DNA from: Bradyrhizobium macuxiense
GTDB lineage: Bacteria; Pseudomonadota; Alphaproteobacteria; Rhizobiales; Xanthobacteraceae
Direction: 5' to 3'
Assembly: GCF_007993935.1 (NCBI RefSeq)
Contig: NZ_VITY01000013.1
Coordinates: 62,001-126,000 of the forward strand
Length of the DNA: 64,000 nucleotides
Shown here: positions 40,826 to 49,992 of the stretch, piece after piece
Numbering within the stretch: position 1 is the first letter of the stretch
Layout of the letters: each line of letters opens with the position of its first letter
The notes under the pieces: model-generated
What the model saw: only the letters and a program-made list of their open reading frames with translations
The model's database searches: none
Told to the model about the DNA's origin: nothing
Made by a program: the position numbers and the translations under genes

Positions 40826-42328
40826 ATGAACGCGAACGAGGCGCGGCTGGCCCGGAACACCGCGCTTGCGGTGTGCGCGCTGGTCGGGTTGCGGCTGGCC
40901 GCCGCCGCATGGACGCCGCTGACTTTCGACGAAGCCTATTACTGGATGTGGTCGAAGTCGCTCGCCGGCGGCTATTACGACCATCCGCCGATGGTCGCGG
41001 TGGTGATCCGGCTCGGCACCATGATCGCGGGCGATACGCCGTTCGGCGTGCGGCTGGTGTCGATCCTGCTCGCCTTGCCGATGAGCTGGGCGATCTACCG
41101 GGCGGCCGAGATCCTGTTCGGCGGCCAGCGCGTCGCCGCAAGCGCGACCATCCTGCTCAATGTCACGCTGATGGCCGCCGTCGGCACCTTGATCGTGACG
41201 CCGGATGCGCCGCTGCTGGTTGCGTCCAGCTTCCTGCTATACGCGCTCGCGAAGGTGCTGGAGAGCGGCCGCGGCGCCTGGTGGCTTGCTGTCGGCGCCA
41301 GCGCCGGCCTGGCGCTGCTGTCGAAATACACCGCGCTGTTCTTCGGTCCCGCAATCCTGATCTGGCTTGCGAGCGTACCGAAGCTGCGGCGCTGGTTTCT
41401 CTCGCCATGGCTCTATCTCGGCGGCCTGGTCGCGGCCGGCCTGTTTGCGCCGGTCATCTTCTGGAATGCCGATCACCACTGGGTGTCGTTCATCAAGCAG
41501 ATGGGGCGGGCCCGGATCGAGGACTTCCGGCCGACCTATATCGCCGAGCTGATCCCGACGCAGTTTGCGTTCGCGACGCCGCTGATCTTCATCCTCGGCG
41601 TGATGGGCCTCTACGCGCTCTACCGGCGCCGCGCCGGCGCGATGGCCGCGCGCGTGCTGATCAACAGCATGTTCTGGACCATCGTGGTCTATTTCACCTG
41701 GCACGCGCTGCATGCGCGGGTCGAGGCTAACTGGTTCGCGCCGGTCTATCCGGCCTTCGCGGTGGCGGCCGCGGTTGCAGCGATCCAGGTGCAGTGGGCG
41801 CCGCGCGAGCAGCGCACGATCGATTTCTGCCGCCGCTGGGCCGCGCCCACCGGCGTCGTGCTGTTCGGGCTGCTGATCGTGCAGGCCAACACCGGCATGC
41901 TCTCGGCTTACCGCCGTGACGCGACCGTGCGAAGCGTGGGTGTCGGCTGGCAGGAACTCGCAGGCGAGATCGAGGCGGCGCGTATGCGCACAGGCGCGAG
42001 CTGCGTGCTGGCGCCGGACTACGGCACCACCGGCTGGCTAGCCTTCTATCTCCCCAAGGGCACCTGCGTCGCACAACAGGGCCAGCGCATTCGCTGGGTC
42101 AACATGCCAGAGCCGAGCCCGGCGCAGCTGTCCGGCAAGCTGTTGTATGTGCATGAGGTCGAGCAGGAGATGCCGGCCGCGCTGCGCGACAATTTCGCCC
42201 ATGTCGAAACCGTGGGCGAGGCCAGGCGCATGCGCGGGCCGCTGGTGATCGAGACCTACGCGTTCGATCTGCTGGAGGGTGCAAAGGGCGATGTCCTGGA
42301 CCGTTCGCCGCCGCCGGAACTGCAATAA
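40826..42328 (+). CDS. GT39-type (ArnT-like) membrane glycosyltransferase
   Basis: 500 residues with about ten helices. The first periplasmic loop has TFDEAYYWMWSKSLAGGYYDHPP, the acidic motif shared by PMT/ArnT enzymes. It takes a sugar from a polyprenyl-phosphate donor and adds it to lipid A, a hopanoid or another surface lipid; the acceptor is unknown. It is paired with the GT2-GtrA protein that probably supplies the donor. The C-terminal 140 residues are a soluble domain. Confidence 0.88.
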   Translation: MNANEARLARNTALAVCALVGLRLAAAAWTPLTFDEAYYWMWSKSLAGGYYDHPPMVAVVIRLGTMIAGDTPFGVRLVSILLALPMSWAIYRAAEILFGGQRVAASATILLNVTLMAAVGTLIVTPDAPLLVASSFLLYALAKVLESGRGAWWLAVGASAGLALLSKYTALFFGPAILIWLASVPKLRRWFLSPWLYLGGLVAAGLFAPVIFWNADHHWVSFIKQMGRARIEDFRPTYIAELIPTQFAFATPLIFILGVMGLYALYRRRAGAMAARVLINSMFWTIVVYFTWHALHARVEANWFAPVYPAFAVAAAVAAIQVQWAPREQRTIDFCRRWAAPTGVVLFGLLIVQANTGMLSAYRRDATVRSVGVGWQELAGEIEAARMRTGASCVLAPDYGTTGWLAFYLPKGTCVAQQGQRIRWVNMPEPSPAQLSGKLLYVHEVEQEMPAALRDNFAHVETVGEARRMRGPLVIETYAFDLLEGAKGDVLDRSPPPELQ

Positions 42329-42406
42329 GATCGTCGCCGTTGAGTGTCGGATCGCCCGAGGCCGGGTCGTCTTCCAGGAAGCCCGTCAACCACGCGAGGT
42401 TCCAAC

Positions 42407-43102
42407 ATGACCAGTTCCGTCCTCAAGCCCGCCGCCGAGCTCGCCAGCACCAACACCAGGCGCTTTCCCAATGAGAGCGCGGAGTATCGCCGCGCGCGCC
42501 AGGCGCTGCTCGTCGAGGAGATCGAGCTGCGCCGTCATATCGAGCGCGTCGCCGAGTTGCGCCGCGCGCTGCCGCCGGGCGGCGAGGTCACCAAAGCCTA
42601 TGCGTTCGGTGGTGAGGCCGGCGCGGCCTCGCTCGCCGATCTGTTCGGCAGCAAGTCGACGCTGATCATCTACAGCTACATGTTCGGCCCGCAGCGCGAG
42701 AAGCCGTGTCCGATGTGCACATCGTTCATGGGCACCTGGGAGGAGAAGCTGCCCGACATCGCGCAGCGCGTGTCGTTGGTGTTCGTGGCGCGCTCGCCGA
42801 TCGCACGATTGATCGAGGCGAAGAAGGCGCGCGGCTGGACGCGTCACAGGATCTATTCGGATCCGTCGGGTGACTACACGCGCGACTATGTCAGCAGGGA
42901 TGACAGCGATCTGCCCGGCTACAATGTCTTCACGCGCCAGGACAGCACGATCCGGCATTTCTGGGCCGGCGAAATGGGGGCGGGCACGATGGACCCCGGC
43001 CAGGACCCGCGCGGCGCGCCGGACATGGATCCGCTCTGGACCTTGCTCGACACCACGCGCGAGGGCCGCGGCGCGGACTGGTATCCGAAGCTCAGCTATT
43101 GA
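42407..43102 (+). CDS. DUF899 family thioredoxin-like protein
   Basis: 231 residues with the DUF899 features LFGSKSTLIIYSYMFGP and EKPCPMCTSFMGTW (a CxxC site), then ARSPIARLIEAKKARGW and RHFWAGEMG. The fold is thioredoxin-like; the redox partner is unknown. GAGG lies before the ATG at 42407. An in-frame extension upstream has no support. Confidence 0.85.
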   Translation: MTSSVLKPAAELASTNTRRFPNESAEYRRARQALLVEEIELRRHIERVAELRRALPPGGEVTKAYAFGGEAGAASLADLFGSKSTLIIYSYMFGPQREKPCPMCTSFMGTWEEKLPDIAQRVSLVFVARSPIARLIEAKKARGWTRHRIYSDPSGDYTRDYVSRDDSDLPGYNVFTRQDSTIRHFWAGEMGAGTMDPGQDPRGAPDMDPLWTLLDTTREGRGADWYPKLSY

Positions 43103-43173
43103 GGGATGGTTTTTGCTCGATCCCCGCGCAATTACGGGGCGATCGGGAAGGAAATTCTCCCTAGGATTTATCT

Positions 43174-43221
43174 CGGCACGCGGCGACGGAGCCGCGTGCC
43201 GGAATGTCCCATCATGGGACA
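43174..43221. promoter_or_regulatory. Two adjacent palindromes upstream of the DUF2778 gene
   Basis: The hairpin CGGCACGCGGC/GCCGCGTGCCG (43174-43201) is followed by the perfect 17-bp palindrome TGTCCCATCATGGGACA (43205-43221). The second is followed by A residues on the plus strand, so it is not a terminator in that direction and may be an operator. The rest of the 314-bp gap 43103-43416 holds no gene. Confidence 0.5.
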
Positions 43222-43416
43222 AAAAAGCCGTTTTGGCGGTCCAATGTCATCTTAAAAAAGCCCTACGCCACAGGCACTTCCCGCGTTGCAGGGGATCGCA
43301 TCCGGTTAAGTCGCATTTAACTAAAAGTCGCCTTAATGGCCGTCTGTGCCCCCGCGCGACGTTGAGCCGAACACCGTTCGACCGTGCGTCGAGTGAGGGA
43401 CAAAGGTGGACCTGTT

Positions 43417-44697
43417 TTGAGCGCCGGGCGTATGGGTACGAGTGCGAGTGCGTATGTTCTTGGGGCGCCAAGCCGCAAGAAAACCTCCCGAAAAATCCTC
43501 CCACAGCATTTCCTCGGCAGCGCCGCGGTGGCGGGGCTGGTGCTTGGCTGCGCCTGGACCGTCTACGCCAACATCTTTGCGGCGGGCGTCTATCCGTCGG
43601 TCGGCAGCGCATCGTTCGATGCGCCGGTGGTGAAGCGGCCCGTCGCCGTCGCCGCACGGCCCGCACCCGCGTTCAACGAGGTGTTCGCGTCCCTGACGCC
43701 GGCGCCGGTGGCTCCGGCCAAGACCGAGGTCGCGAAGTCGGAAGCGCCAGCACCTTCGCTCATGTTTAACGATCGGTTTGCAGCGGCATCGCCCGAGGGC
43801 GTTGCGTCCAGCGTCGTGGCCGATGCCGCAACGCAGATCGACCCGATCAAGCAGGCGGCCGCTGCACCAAAGGCCGAAGCGGCGAGGGCGGTCGCAACCG
43901 CTGAGCTCGCCGAAACATCGAAGCCGCTGCCGGCTCCGAAATCGGTCGAGACAGCAAAGAAGCAAGCCGCCGCCAATCTGAAGGTGGCGCTGAACGATCC
44001 CGCTACCAATGTGCAGCCCAAGGGAGCCGAGAAGGGAGCCGAGAAGGCAGCCGAAGCGAAGACTTCCGAGCCGAAGCCGGCCGAGGTCAAGCAAGCTGTG
44101 AAATCCAGCGGCGTTCGCGACATGGCTGCGCGTGCCAAGGCCGCGGTGATGTCGATCGCATCGAGCGAACGGCAGACCATGGTCGAGAAGCTGTGGGGCA
44201 AGCGTGAGTCGAGCGGCGGACTGCTGTCGTTTGCCTCCGCCGACGCCAACGTCACCGGCAGCATTCCCTCGACGCTGGACCAGAACCCGATGCTCGGCGG
44301 CTCGCCGCCCTATGACCGCCAGACCGCGGTGTACGACATCTCGGCCAGGACCGTGTACCTGCCCGACGGCACGCGCCTCGAGGCGCATTCCGGTCTCGGC
44401 TCGAGGCTCGACGATCCCAGGTCCTCGCACATGAAGATGGTCGGCGTGACGCCGCCGCACATCTACGAGCTGAAGCCGCGCGAAGCACTGTTCCACGGCG
44501 TGCCGGCGCTGCGCCTCAATCCGATCGGCGGCGAAGGCAAGATCTTCAACCGCGATGGTCTGCTCGCGCATACCTTCATGCTCGGCCCGAACGGCGACTC
44601 CAACGGTTGCGTGTCGTTCAGGGATTATTACGCGTTCCTCGATGCCTATCGAAACAAGGGTATCCGCCGTCTCGCGGTGCTCGCGCGGATTCAATAG
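43417..44697 (+). CDS. DUF2778 (L,D-transpeptidase-like) membrane-anchored protein
   Basis: 426 residues. The TTG start is chosen because AAAGGTGGA ends six bases before it; ATG 43432 is the alternative. One N-terminal helix (about 35-55), a long Ala/Lys/Glu-rich linker (about 80-255) and a C-terminal DUF2778 domain: LEAHSGLGSRLDDPRSSH, then NRDGLLAHTFMLG and DSNGCVSFRDYYAFL, where the SxGC motif holds the catalytic Cys. The family (Tlde1) cuts or remodels peptidoglycan tetrapeptides. No secretion genes are near, so this is probably a housekeeping cell-wall enzyme. Confidence 0.85.
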   Translation: MSAGRMGTSASAYVLGAPSRKKTSRKILPQHFLGSAAVAGLVLGCAWTVYANIFAAGVYPSVGSASFDAPVVKRPVAVAARPAPAFNEVFASLTPAPVAPAKTEVAKSEAPAPSLMFNDRFAAASPEGVASSVVADAATQIDPIKQAAAAPKAEAARAVATAELAETSKPLPAPKSVETAKKQAAANLKVALNDPATNVQPKGAEKGAEKAAEAKTSEPKPAEVKQAVKSSGVRDMAARAKAAVMSIASSERQTMVEKLWGKRESSGGLLSFASADANVTGSIPSTLDQNPMLGGSPPYDRQTAVYDISARTVYLPDGTRLEAHSGLGSRLDDPRSSHMKMVGVTPPHIYELKPREALFHGVPALRLNPIGGEGKIFNRDGLLAHTFMLGPNGDSNGCVSFRDYYAFLDAYRNKGIRRLAVLARIQ

Positions 44698-44879
44698 CCG
44701 CATTCCGCACGAGGGAGCGCTTGCTCCCCGGCCGGTCGTCCACTGAACGGACGTGAAGCGTTGCGCGGCATCGTACGGCCGGACACAATCTTTGGTGTTC
44801 CCTGAAGCAGCCCCGAATGTGGTAATGTGTTCGGCAGAGGCGAGTCCCAGCTCGGCAACGGATCTGGTGCAAAGCGAAC

Positions 44880-46376
44880 ATGTCTCCGACGCCACCCATC
44901 GAAACCCCACCGCCGATCACGACCGAGGCGTTCGTCGAGGCCGGCGCGGCGGTTGCACGCCTCGAAGATATCTACGAGCGCAACACCGCCTTTCTGCGCA
45001 ATCGCTTCGAGGCCTATGTCAACGGCGTGCCGTTCACGACGCGGGTGCGCGCGCATTACCCGTTCGTCCGCATCACAACCTCGTCGCATGCCCGGCTCGA
45101 TTCGCGGCTTGCCTACGGTTTTGTCGCGGGGCCCGGTATCCATGAGACCAGCATCACGCGGCCGGATATTTTTCGGACCTATCTCACCGAGCAGATCGGG
45201 CTGCTGATCAAGAACCATGGCGTGGCGGTCGAGATCGGCGAATCGAACGAGCCGATCCCGATCCATTTCGCCTACCGGCGCGACATCAATATCGAGGCGG
45301 CGCTGACCATCGCCGACAGTTCGGCGTTCACGCGATCGCTGCGCGACGTGTTCGACACGCCGGATCTCGCGGCGATGGACGATGCGATCGCCGACGGGAC
45401 GTTCGAGCTGACGCCGGGCACGCCCGAGCCGCTGGCGCTGTTCCGCGCCGCGCGGGTCGATTACTCGCTGCGCCGGCTCTATCACTACACCGGCACCGAT
45501 CCGGAGCATTTCCAGAATTTCGTGATCTTCACCAACTACCAGTTCTATGTCGACGCCTTCGCGCAATCGAGCCTGCAGCGGCTCGCGGCGGGCGAGCAAG
45601 ACATCGAGGCGTTTGTCGCGCCCGGCAATCTGATCACGCGCAATGCACGGCTCGGCGGCGGCACCACGGGGACGGCATCGGAGCGCGTGCCGCAGATGCC
45701 GGCGTTTCATCTCGTCGAGCCCGGCTATCGCGGCATCACCCTGATCAATATCGGGATCGGACCGTCCAATGCGCGCAACATCACCGATCACGTCGCGGTG
45801 CTGCGGCCGCATGCCTGGCTGATGATCGGGCATTGCGCTGGTCTCAGGAACACGCAGCGGCTCGGCGATTACGTGCTCGCCCATGGCTATGTCCGCGAGG
45901 ACCACGTGCTCGATCACGAGCTGCCGCTGTGGGTGCCGATCCCCGCGCTGGCGGAGATGCAGGTCGCGCTCGAGGAGGCGGTCGGCGAGGTCACCGGGCT
46001 CTCCGGTTTCGAACTGAAGCGGCTGATGCGCACTGGCACGGTCGCCAGCGTCGACAACCGCAACTGGGAGATCAGCGGGCCGCAGGTGATCCGGCGGATG
46101 TCGCAATCGCGCGCCATCGCGCTCGACATGGAATCGGCGACGATAGCCGCCAACGGCTACCGCTTCCGCGTGCCCTACGGCACGCTGCTGTGCGTCTCCG
46201 ACAAGCCGCTGCATGGCGAGATCAAGCTCGCGGGCATGGCGAGCGAGTTCTATCGCCAGCGCGTCGGCCAGCACCTTCAGATCGGCCTGAAGGCGCTGGA
46301 GCGGCTCAAGCAGCAGGAATCCGAGCGGCTGCATTCGCGCAAGCTGCGCAGCTTCGCCGAGGTCGCGTTTCAATAG
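44880..46376 (+). CDS. amn: AMP nucleosidase
   Basis: 498 residues matching Amn: an N-terminal domain (YVNGVPFTTRVRAHYPFVRI, RPDIFRTYLTEQI) and a C-terminal nucleoside phosphorylase-like domain (ITLINIGIGPSNARNITDHV, AWLMIGHCAGLRNTQRLGDYVLAHG, ALDMESATIAANG). It splits AMP to adenine and ribose 5-phosphate and so controls AMP level. It is a single gene; the stop is followed directly by a palindromic repeat. Confidence 0.95.
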   Translation: MSPTPPIETPPPITTEAFVEAGAAVARLEDIYERNTAFLRNRFEAYVNGVPFTTRVRAHYPFVRITTSSHARLDSRLAYGFVAGPGIHETSITRPDIFRTYLTEQIGLLIKNHGVAVEIGESNEPIPIHFAYRRDINIEAALTIADSSAFTRSLRDVFDTPDLAAMDDAIADGTFELTPGTPEPLALFRAARVDYSLRRLYHYTGTDPEHFQNFVIFTNYQFYVDAFAQSSLQRLAAGEQDIEAFVAPGNLITRNARLGGGTTGTASERVPQMPAFHLVEPGYRGITLINIGIGPSNARNITDHVAVLRPHAWLMIGHCAGLRNTQRLGDYVLAHGYVREDHVLDHELPLWVPIPALAEMQVALEEAVGEVTGLSGFELKRLMRTGTVASVDNRNWEISGPQVIRRMSQSRAIALDMESATIAANGYRFRVPYGTLLCVSDKPLHGEIKLAGMASEFYRQRVGQHLQIGLKALERLKQQESERLHSRKLRSFAEVAFQ

Positions 46377-46423
46377 AGCATGATCCGGAAAAGTGCGAAG
46401 CGGTTTTCCGAAAAGATCATGCT
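46377..46423. repeat. Palindromic repeat, family G
   Basis: Outer arms AGCATGATC/GATCATGCT and inner arms CGGAAAA/TTTTCCG form one long dyad. It begins at the base after the amn stop and may also end its transcript. Confidence 0.75.
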
Positions 46424-46457
46424 TGAGCAATAAGCCAATGCGCCGGGCGCGCGGCGA

Positions 46458-47087
46458 TCACGCCGCGACGCTCTTCCACAATTGCATCTCGGTGCCGATA
46501 GCGGCCTTGACCTGCGGCCGCGCCTGGATCCGCACCAGGTAACTGCCGAGATCGGGCCATTGCGCGAGGTCGACGCCGGCGTGGCGCAACAGCAGCAGCG
46601 CCCAGGCGAGATAGCCGTCGGCGACCGTGAAGCGGTTGCCGACCAGGAATTCGCGGTGCGCGAGATGCGCTGACGGCACCGACAAGGTCTGTCCGATCCT
46701 GGCACGCGGCTTGGCAAGCGACGCTTCGTCCTTGTACCAGAAGGTCGGGAACAGAAAGCCTTTGTGGATCTCGGTGCCGATGAAGCTCAGCCATTCCTGC
46801 AGCCGGTAGCGATCCGGATCGCCTGATGGCGGCGCAAGGCCGAGTTCGGGCTTCAGGTCGGCGATGTATTGCAGCACCGCCGCGCTCTCGGTCAGCCGCT
46901 CGCCGTTTTCCAGCACCAGCACGGGCACCGCGCCCTTCGGCGAGACCGTGCGGAAGTCGCTATCGTCCTCGACCACCTTCTTGGTCCAGAGATGGGCCAT
47001 GCGGTAGCGCGCGTCGATGCCGGCTTCCATCAGTGCGATCCGGCTGGCGAGCGAGCAGGCCATCGGCCAGAAATAGAGCTCAAGCAT
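46458..47087 (-). CDS. Glutathione S-transferase family protein
   Basis: 209 residues. The thioredoxin-like N-terminal domain has MLELYFWPMACSLASRIAL (the catalytic Ser/Cys region), GAVPVLVLENGERLTESAAVLQYIAD (cis-Pro and glutathione binding). The helical C-terminal domain has FLVGNRFTVADGYLAWAL. It follows the isochorismatase-like gene by ten bases, so the two form an operon divergent from a LysR regulator. The substrate is unknown. Confidence 0.9.
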   Translation of the reverse strand: MLELYFWPMACSLASRIALMEAGIDARYRMAHLWTKKVVEDDSDFRTVSPKGAVPVLVLENGERLTESAAVLQYIADLKPELGLAPPSGDPDRYRLQEWLSFIGTEIHKGFLFPTFWYKDEASLAKPRARIGQTLSVPSAHLAHREFLVGNRFTVADGYLAWALLLLRHAGVDLAQWPDLGSYLVRIQARPQVKAAIGTEMQLWKSVAA

Positions 47088-47097
47088 GATGGCGGCC

Positions 47098-47691
47098 TCA
47101 GGCGAGGGCGTCGCCGCGGGCGATGATCGCGAAGCGGTCGGACAATTCGGCAAGCGCGACGTCGTGGATGAGCCGCGCCGCAATGGTGCCGCCCTTGCCG
47201 TCGGGCAGGTCGCGGGTGGCGCAGCTCTCGGCGTCGATGGTGGTGCGGAAGCCGAGATCGAGCGCGGCGCGCGCGGTCGAGCTCACGCACATATGCGTCA
47301 TGAAGCCGGCGAGCACCAGCTCCTTGCGGCCGGTCGCGGCGAGCTGCGCGTTGAGATCGGTGCCGGCAAAAGCGTTCGGCAGTTGCTTCTCGATCACGAT
47401 CTCGCCCGGCCGCGGCTTGAGCGGCGCGACGATCGCGCCGCGCTCCGCGCTGCGATCGAACAGGCTTCCCGGCGCTCCCTTGTGCGCGATGTGGATGATC
47501 TTGGCGCCGCTCTCCCGCGCGCGGTTGAGCAACGCGGTGGCGCGCGCGATCGCGGGATTGGCGTCGGGCAGGGCGAGGGGACCGGCGAGATATTCGTTCT
47601 GGATGTCGATCAGCACCAGGCAGCTGTCACTGAGACGGGGCGGGGTGAGGTCGATGCCGGCAAGCTGCATCAAGGTTTTGGCTGCGGTCAT
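47098..47691 (-). CDS. Isochorismatase-family cysteine hydrolase
   Basis: 197 residues. The catalytic triad motifs are visible: Asp in CLVLIDIQNEY, Lys in VIEKQLPNAFAGTDL, Cys in AGFMTHMCVSSTARAAL. The family hydrolyses amides or isochorismate-like substrates. It is the first gene of a two-gene operon with the GST and lies divergent to LysR, which likely controls it. Confidence 0.88.
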   Translation of the reverse strand: MTAAKTLMQLAGIDLTPPRLSDSCLVLIDIQNEYLAGPLALPDANPAIARATALLNRARESGAKIIHIAHKGAPGSLFDRSAERGAIVAPLKPRPGEIVIEKQLPNAFAGTDLNAQLAATGRKELVLAGFMTHMCVSSTARAALDLGFRTTIDAESCATRDLPDGKGGTIAARLIHDVALAELSDRFAIIARGDALA

Positions 47692-47763
47692 GGTCCTGAG
47701 ATCTCCAGCGGGTTGGCACCGAAAATATAGCCGCGGACCGGCCTGCCGTTATGCAGGGATATT

Positions 47764-47778
47764 GCAGCCGGTGGCTGC
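47764..47778. promoter_or_regulatory. Probable LysR-type operator in the divergent gap
   Basis: GCAGCC, GGT, GGCTGC: a perfect 6-bp dyad between the divergent genes at 47691 and 47803. TTATGCAGG and TTATTGCAGG lie on either side. Its position suits a LysR regulator that controls itself and the divergent operon. Confidence 0.4.
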
Positions 47779-47802
47779 GTTATTGCAGGAGGGTCGGGCA
47801 CG

Positions 47803-48657
47803 ATGTACCCTGCCGCCATGAACTGGGACGACCTTCGCATCATCGCGGCCGTCAGGGACGAGGGCACCTATGCCGGCGCCAGCGCGCGGCTGCGTATCGA
47901 CGAGACCACGGTCGGCCGCAGGCTGGCGCGGATCGAACGCGCGCTCGGCCTGCGGCTGTTCGAGGCCGCCGACGGCGTCCGCAAGCCGACCCGGCAGTGC
48001 GACGTGGTGCTCGCGCACATCCAGGCGATGGCGGCGCATGCCGAGGAGATCGGCCGGATCGGCGAAAGCCTGCCGGGCCCGGTCGGCCGGCTGCGCGTCG
48101 CCTCCACCAACGCGATCGCGGAGGAGGTGCTGGCGCCGCGCACCGGCGAATTGCTGCGCGCCAATCCGGGCCTGACGCTGCAGTTCCTGACGTCGAGCGA
48201 CAACGTCAAATTCTCGCGCTGGGAGGCCGATCTCGCGATCCGCCTGCGCAAGCCCGACAAGGGTGATTTCGCGATCTCGAAGCTCGGCGAAGTCCGGCTG
48301 TATTTCTTCGAGCCGGCCGCGACATCGGCAGCGGACGCGGTGACCTGCGCCTATCCTGACGAGCTCGGAGCGATTCCTGAAATGCAGTTCCTGCGCGCGA
48401 AGCGGCTTCGGGCGCGCTGCGTGACCGACAATGTCCGCATCATCCACAAGATCATCCAGTCGCATCAGGCGGTCGGCGTGCTGCCGGAGCATAGTTGCGC
48501 GGACCTTTTGATCGATCGCCGCTTGCGCGCCACGCTGCTGCCGAAACGGCGCGACGTCTGGCTGCTCGTGCAAAGCCATCTCAAGCGCGACGCGGCGACG
48601 CGCGTCACCATCGATTGGCTGCGCGCCTGCTTCCAGGACGTCGCGCGCAGCGGGTAA
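47803..48657 (+). CDS. LysR family transcriptional regulator
   Basis: 284 residues. The N-terminal helix-turn-helix (MNWDDLRIIAAVRDEGTYAGAS, RLRIDETTVGRRLARIERAL) matches LysR proteins, and the C-terminal part is the substrate-binding fold. The start at 47803 has AGGAGG ten bases upstream; ATG 47818 is the other option. It probably controls the divergent isochorismatase-GST operon. Confidence 0.88.
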   Translation: MYPAAMNWDDLRIIAAVRDEGTYAGASARLRIDETTVGRRLARIERALGLRLFEAADGVRKPTRQCDVVLAHIQAMAAHAEEIGRIGESLPGPVGRLRVASTNAIAEEVLAPRTGELLRANPGLTLQFLTSSDNVKFSRWEADLAIRLRKPDKGDFAISKLGEVRLYFFEPAATSAADAVTCAYPDELGAIPEMQFLRAKRLRARCVTDNVRIIHKIIQSHQAVGVLPEHSCADLLIDRRLRATLLPKRRDVWLLVQSHLKRDAATRVTIDWLRACFQDVARSG

Positions 48658-48935
48658 GGCGGGCGGAAGCAGGTCCTCGTCGTTCCGGGGCGGCGCGTGA
48701 CGCTGACCGCGTTCCGCCGGATCAACCAGGTGATGGAACCGGATTGCAGCGTTTACCGTGCACCGAAATTTGGAACCCCGTTCCGCGGTTCTACGGTGCG
48801 AACATGTGCATTTTGCTGTTGCGTCCGTCGGTGCATTTGCATCTAACTCTTTGGGTACTGCCTGCAGAGAATTCCGCCTTACGGCCAAGCGTTTGGAGTT
48901 GGTTTTTTGAACGTGCGTCTGAGTAAGTTGGTTAT

Positions 48936-49736
48936 GTGTCGCATCACCACGGGGCGGCGCCAGTGAGGTTCTCCGGCGGGACCGGTAATCGCCTTCTCGC
49001 AACATTGCCGGCAGCGGATCTCGATCTGCTCGGGCCCGACCTGGAAACGGTCGCGCTCGATCAGGATGCGGTCCTGACGCGAGCCGGCGACGAGATCGAT
49101 TATGTCTTCTTTCCCCATAGCGGTGCGATCCTGCTGATGATCGACATGGCGGACGGGCACACGGTCGCGACCGGTGTGGTTGGGCGCGAAGGGGTGGTGG
49201 GCAGTCTTTCGGTGCTCGGCTCGTCGCCATCGGGCATTACCGCGGTGGTTGGGGCCGCGGGCACCGCCTCGCGGCTCCCCGCGGCCCGCTTTCATGCCGC
49301 TTTCGGCCGTAGTGCCGCGATCCGGCAGGCGATGCAGAAGCACATCAGATCGATGCTGATCCAGTTCCAGCGCGGCTCCGCCTGCAATGCTCTGCACCCG
49401 GTCGAGGCCCGCATGGCGCGCTGGCTGCTCCAGCTTCGCGATCGGGTCGACAGCGATGTCCTCCCGTTGACCCAGCACGCGCTGTCGCAAATCCTCGGCG
49501 TGCGACGAACGACGGTGACGCTGCTGATGCGCAATCTTCGCACGCGCGGCGCGATCCGGTCCGAGCAACGAGGCCGGATCGAGATCGACCGGTCACGGCT
49601 CGCGGCGGTGGCGTGCGAATGCCACCGCGTCATGCGTGTCGAAGCCGAGGAGATCTTCTCGGGCCACCAATCCCGCGCGGCGGCGCGAACCGACGATCCG
49701 CGCATCTCGCAAGCCGAGACCGACGACGCGATGTGA
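48936..49736 (+). CDS. Crp/Fnr family transcriptional regulator
   Basis: 266 residues, GTG start (GTG 48963 possible). The N-terminal cNMP-binding-like barrel has LETVALDQDAVLTRAGDEIDYVFFP-type strands, and the C-terminal winged helix has LPLTQHALSQILGVRRTTVTLLM. The phosphate-binding Arg typical of true CRP is not evident, so the ligand is uncertain. Upstream, 48658-48935 holds only a truncated family C repeat and a possible promoter. Confidence 0.85.
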   Translation: MSHHHGAAPVRFSGGTGNRLLATLPAADLDLLGPDLETVALDQDAVLTRAGDEIDYVFFPHSGAILLMIDMADGHTVATGVVGREGVVGSLSVLGSSPSGITAVVGAAGTASRLPAARFHAAFGRSAAIRQAMQKHIRSMLIQFQRGSACNALHPVEARMARWLLQLRDRVDSDVLPLTQHALSQILGVRRTTVTLLMRNLRTRGAIRSEQRGRIEIDRSRLAAVACECHRVMRVEAEEIFSGHQSRAAARTDDPRISQAETDDAM

Positions 49737-49753
49737 GCGCGCAGGAAGCGCGA

Positions 49754-49951
49754 TCAACGGCGCCGCCGCCGATCAGGCCGCCGGGTCGAGGCCGCTGTTG
49801 TCTCGAGCCTGGCGATCTCGCGCAGCTCTTTCGCCGTCCGGCGCAATTCATTGCGTTCCGGACCCGGCTTGAGCCGTCGTGCCTCGTCGAGAAAGTCCTT
49901 GGCCTGCAGCAGCCAGGGCAATGCTTTCGTTGCGACCTGCATGTGCGACAT
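49754..49951 (-). CDS. 65-residue basic helical protein
   Basis: The product is MSHMQVATKALPWLLQAK, then FLDEARRLKPGPERNELRRTAKELREIARLE, ending in a poly-Arg tail. GGAGGGA precedes the ATG. It is predicted helical and very basic and may touch nucleic acid. It could be in one transcript with the 70-residue gene upstream. Confidence 0.55.
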   Translation of the reverse strand: MSHMQVATKALPWLLQAKDFLDEARRLKPGPERNELRRTAKELREIARLETTAASTRRPDRRRRR

Positions 49952-49992
49952 GGTGTCCCTCCATCGCGATCGTCAATGATCTGTGTCGGCGT

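Noticed and set aside
43205..43228. Palindrome followed by AAAAAA read as a terminator
   Set aside because: On the plus strand the run is A, not T, and on the minus strand no T run follows the stem; an operator is more likely.
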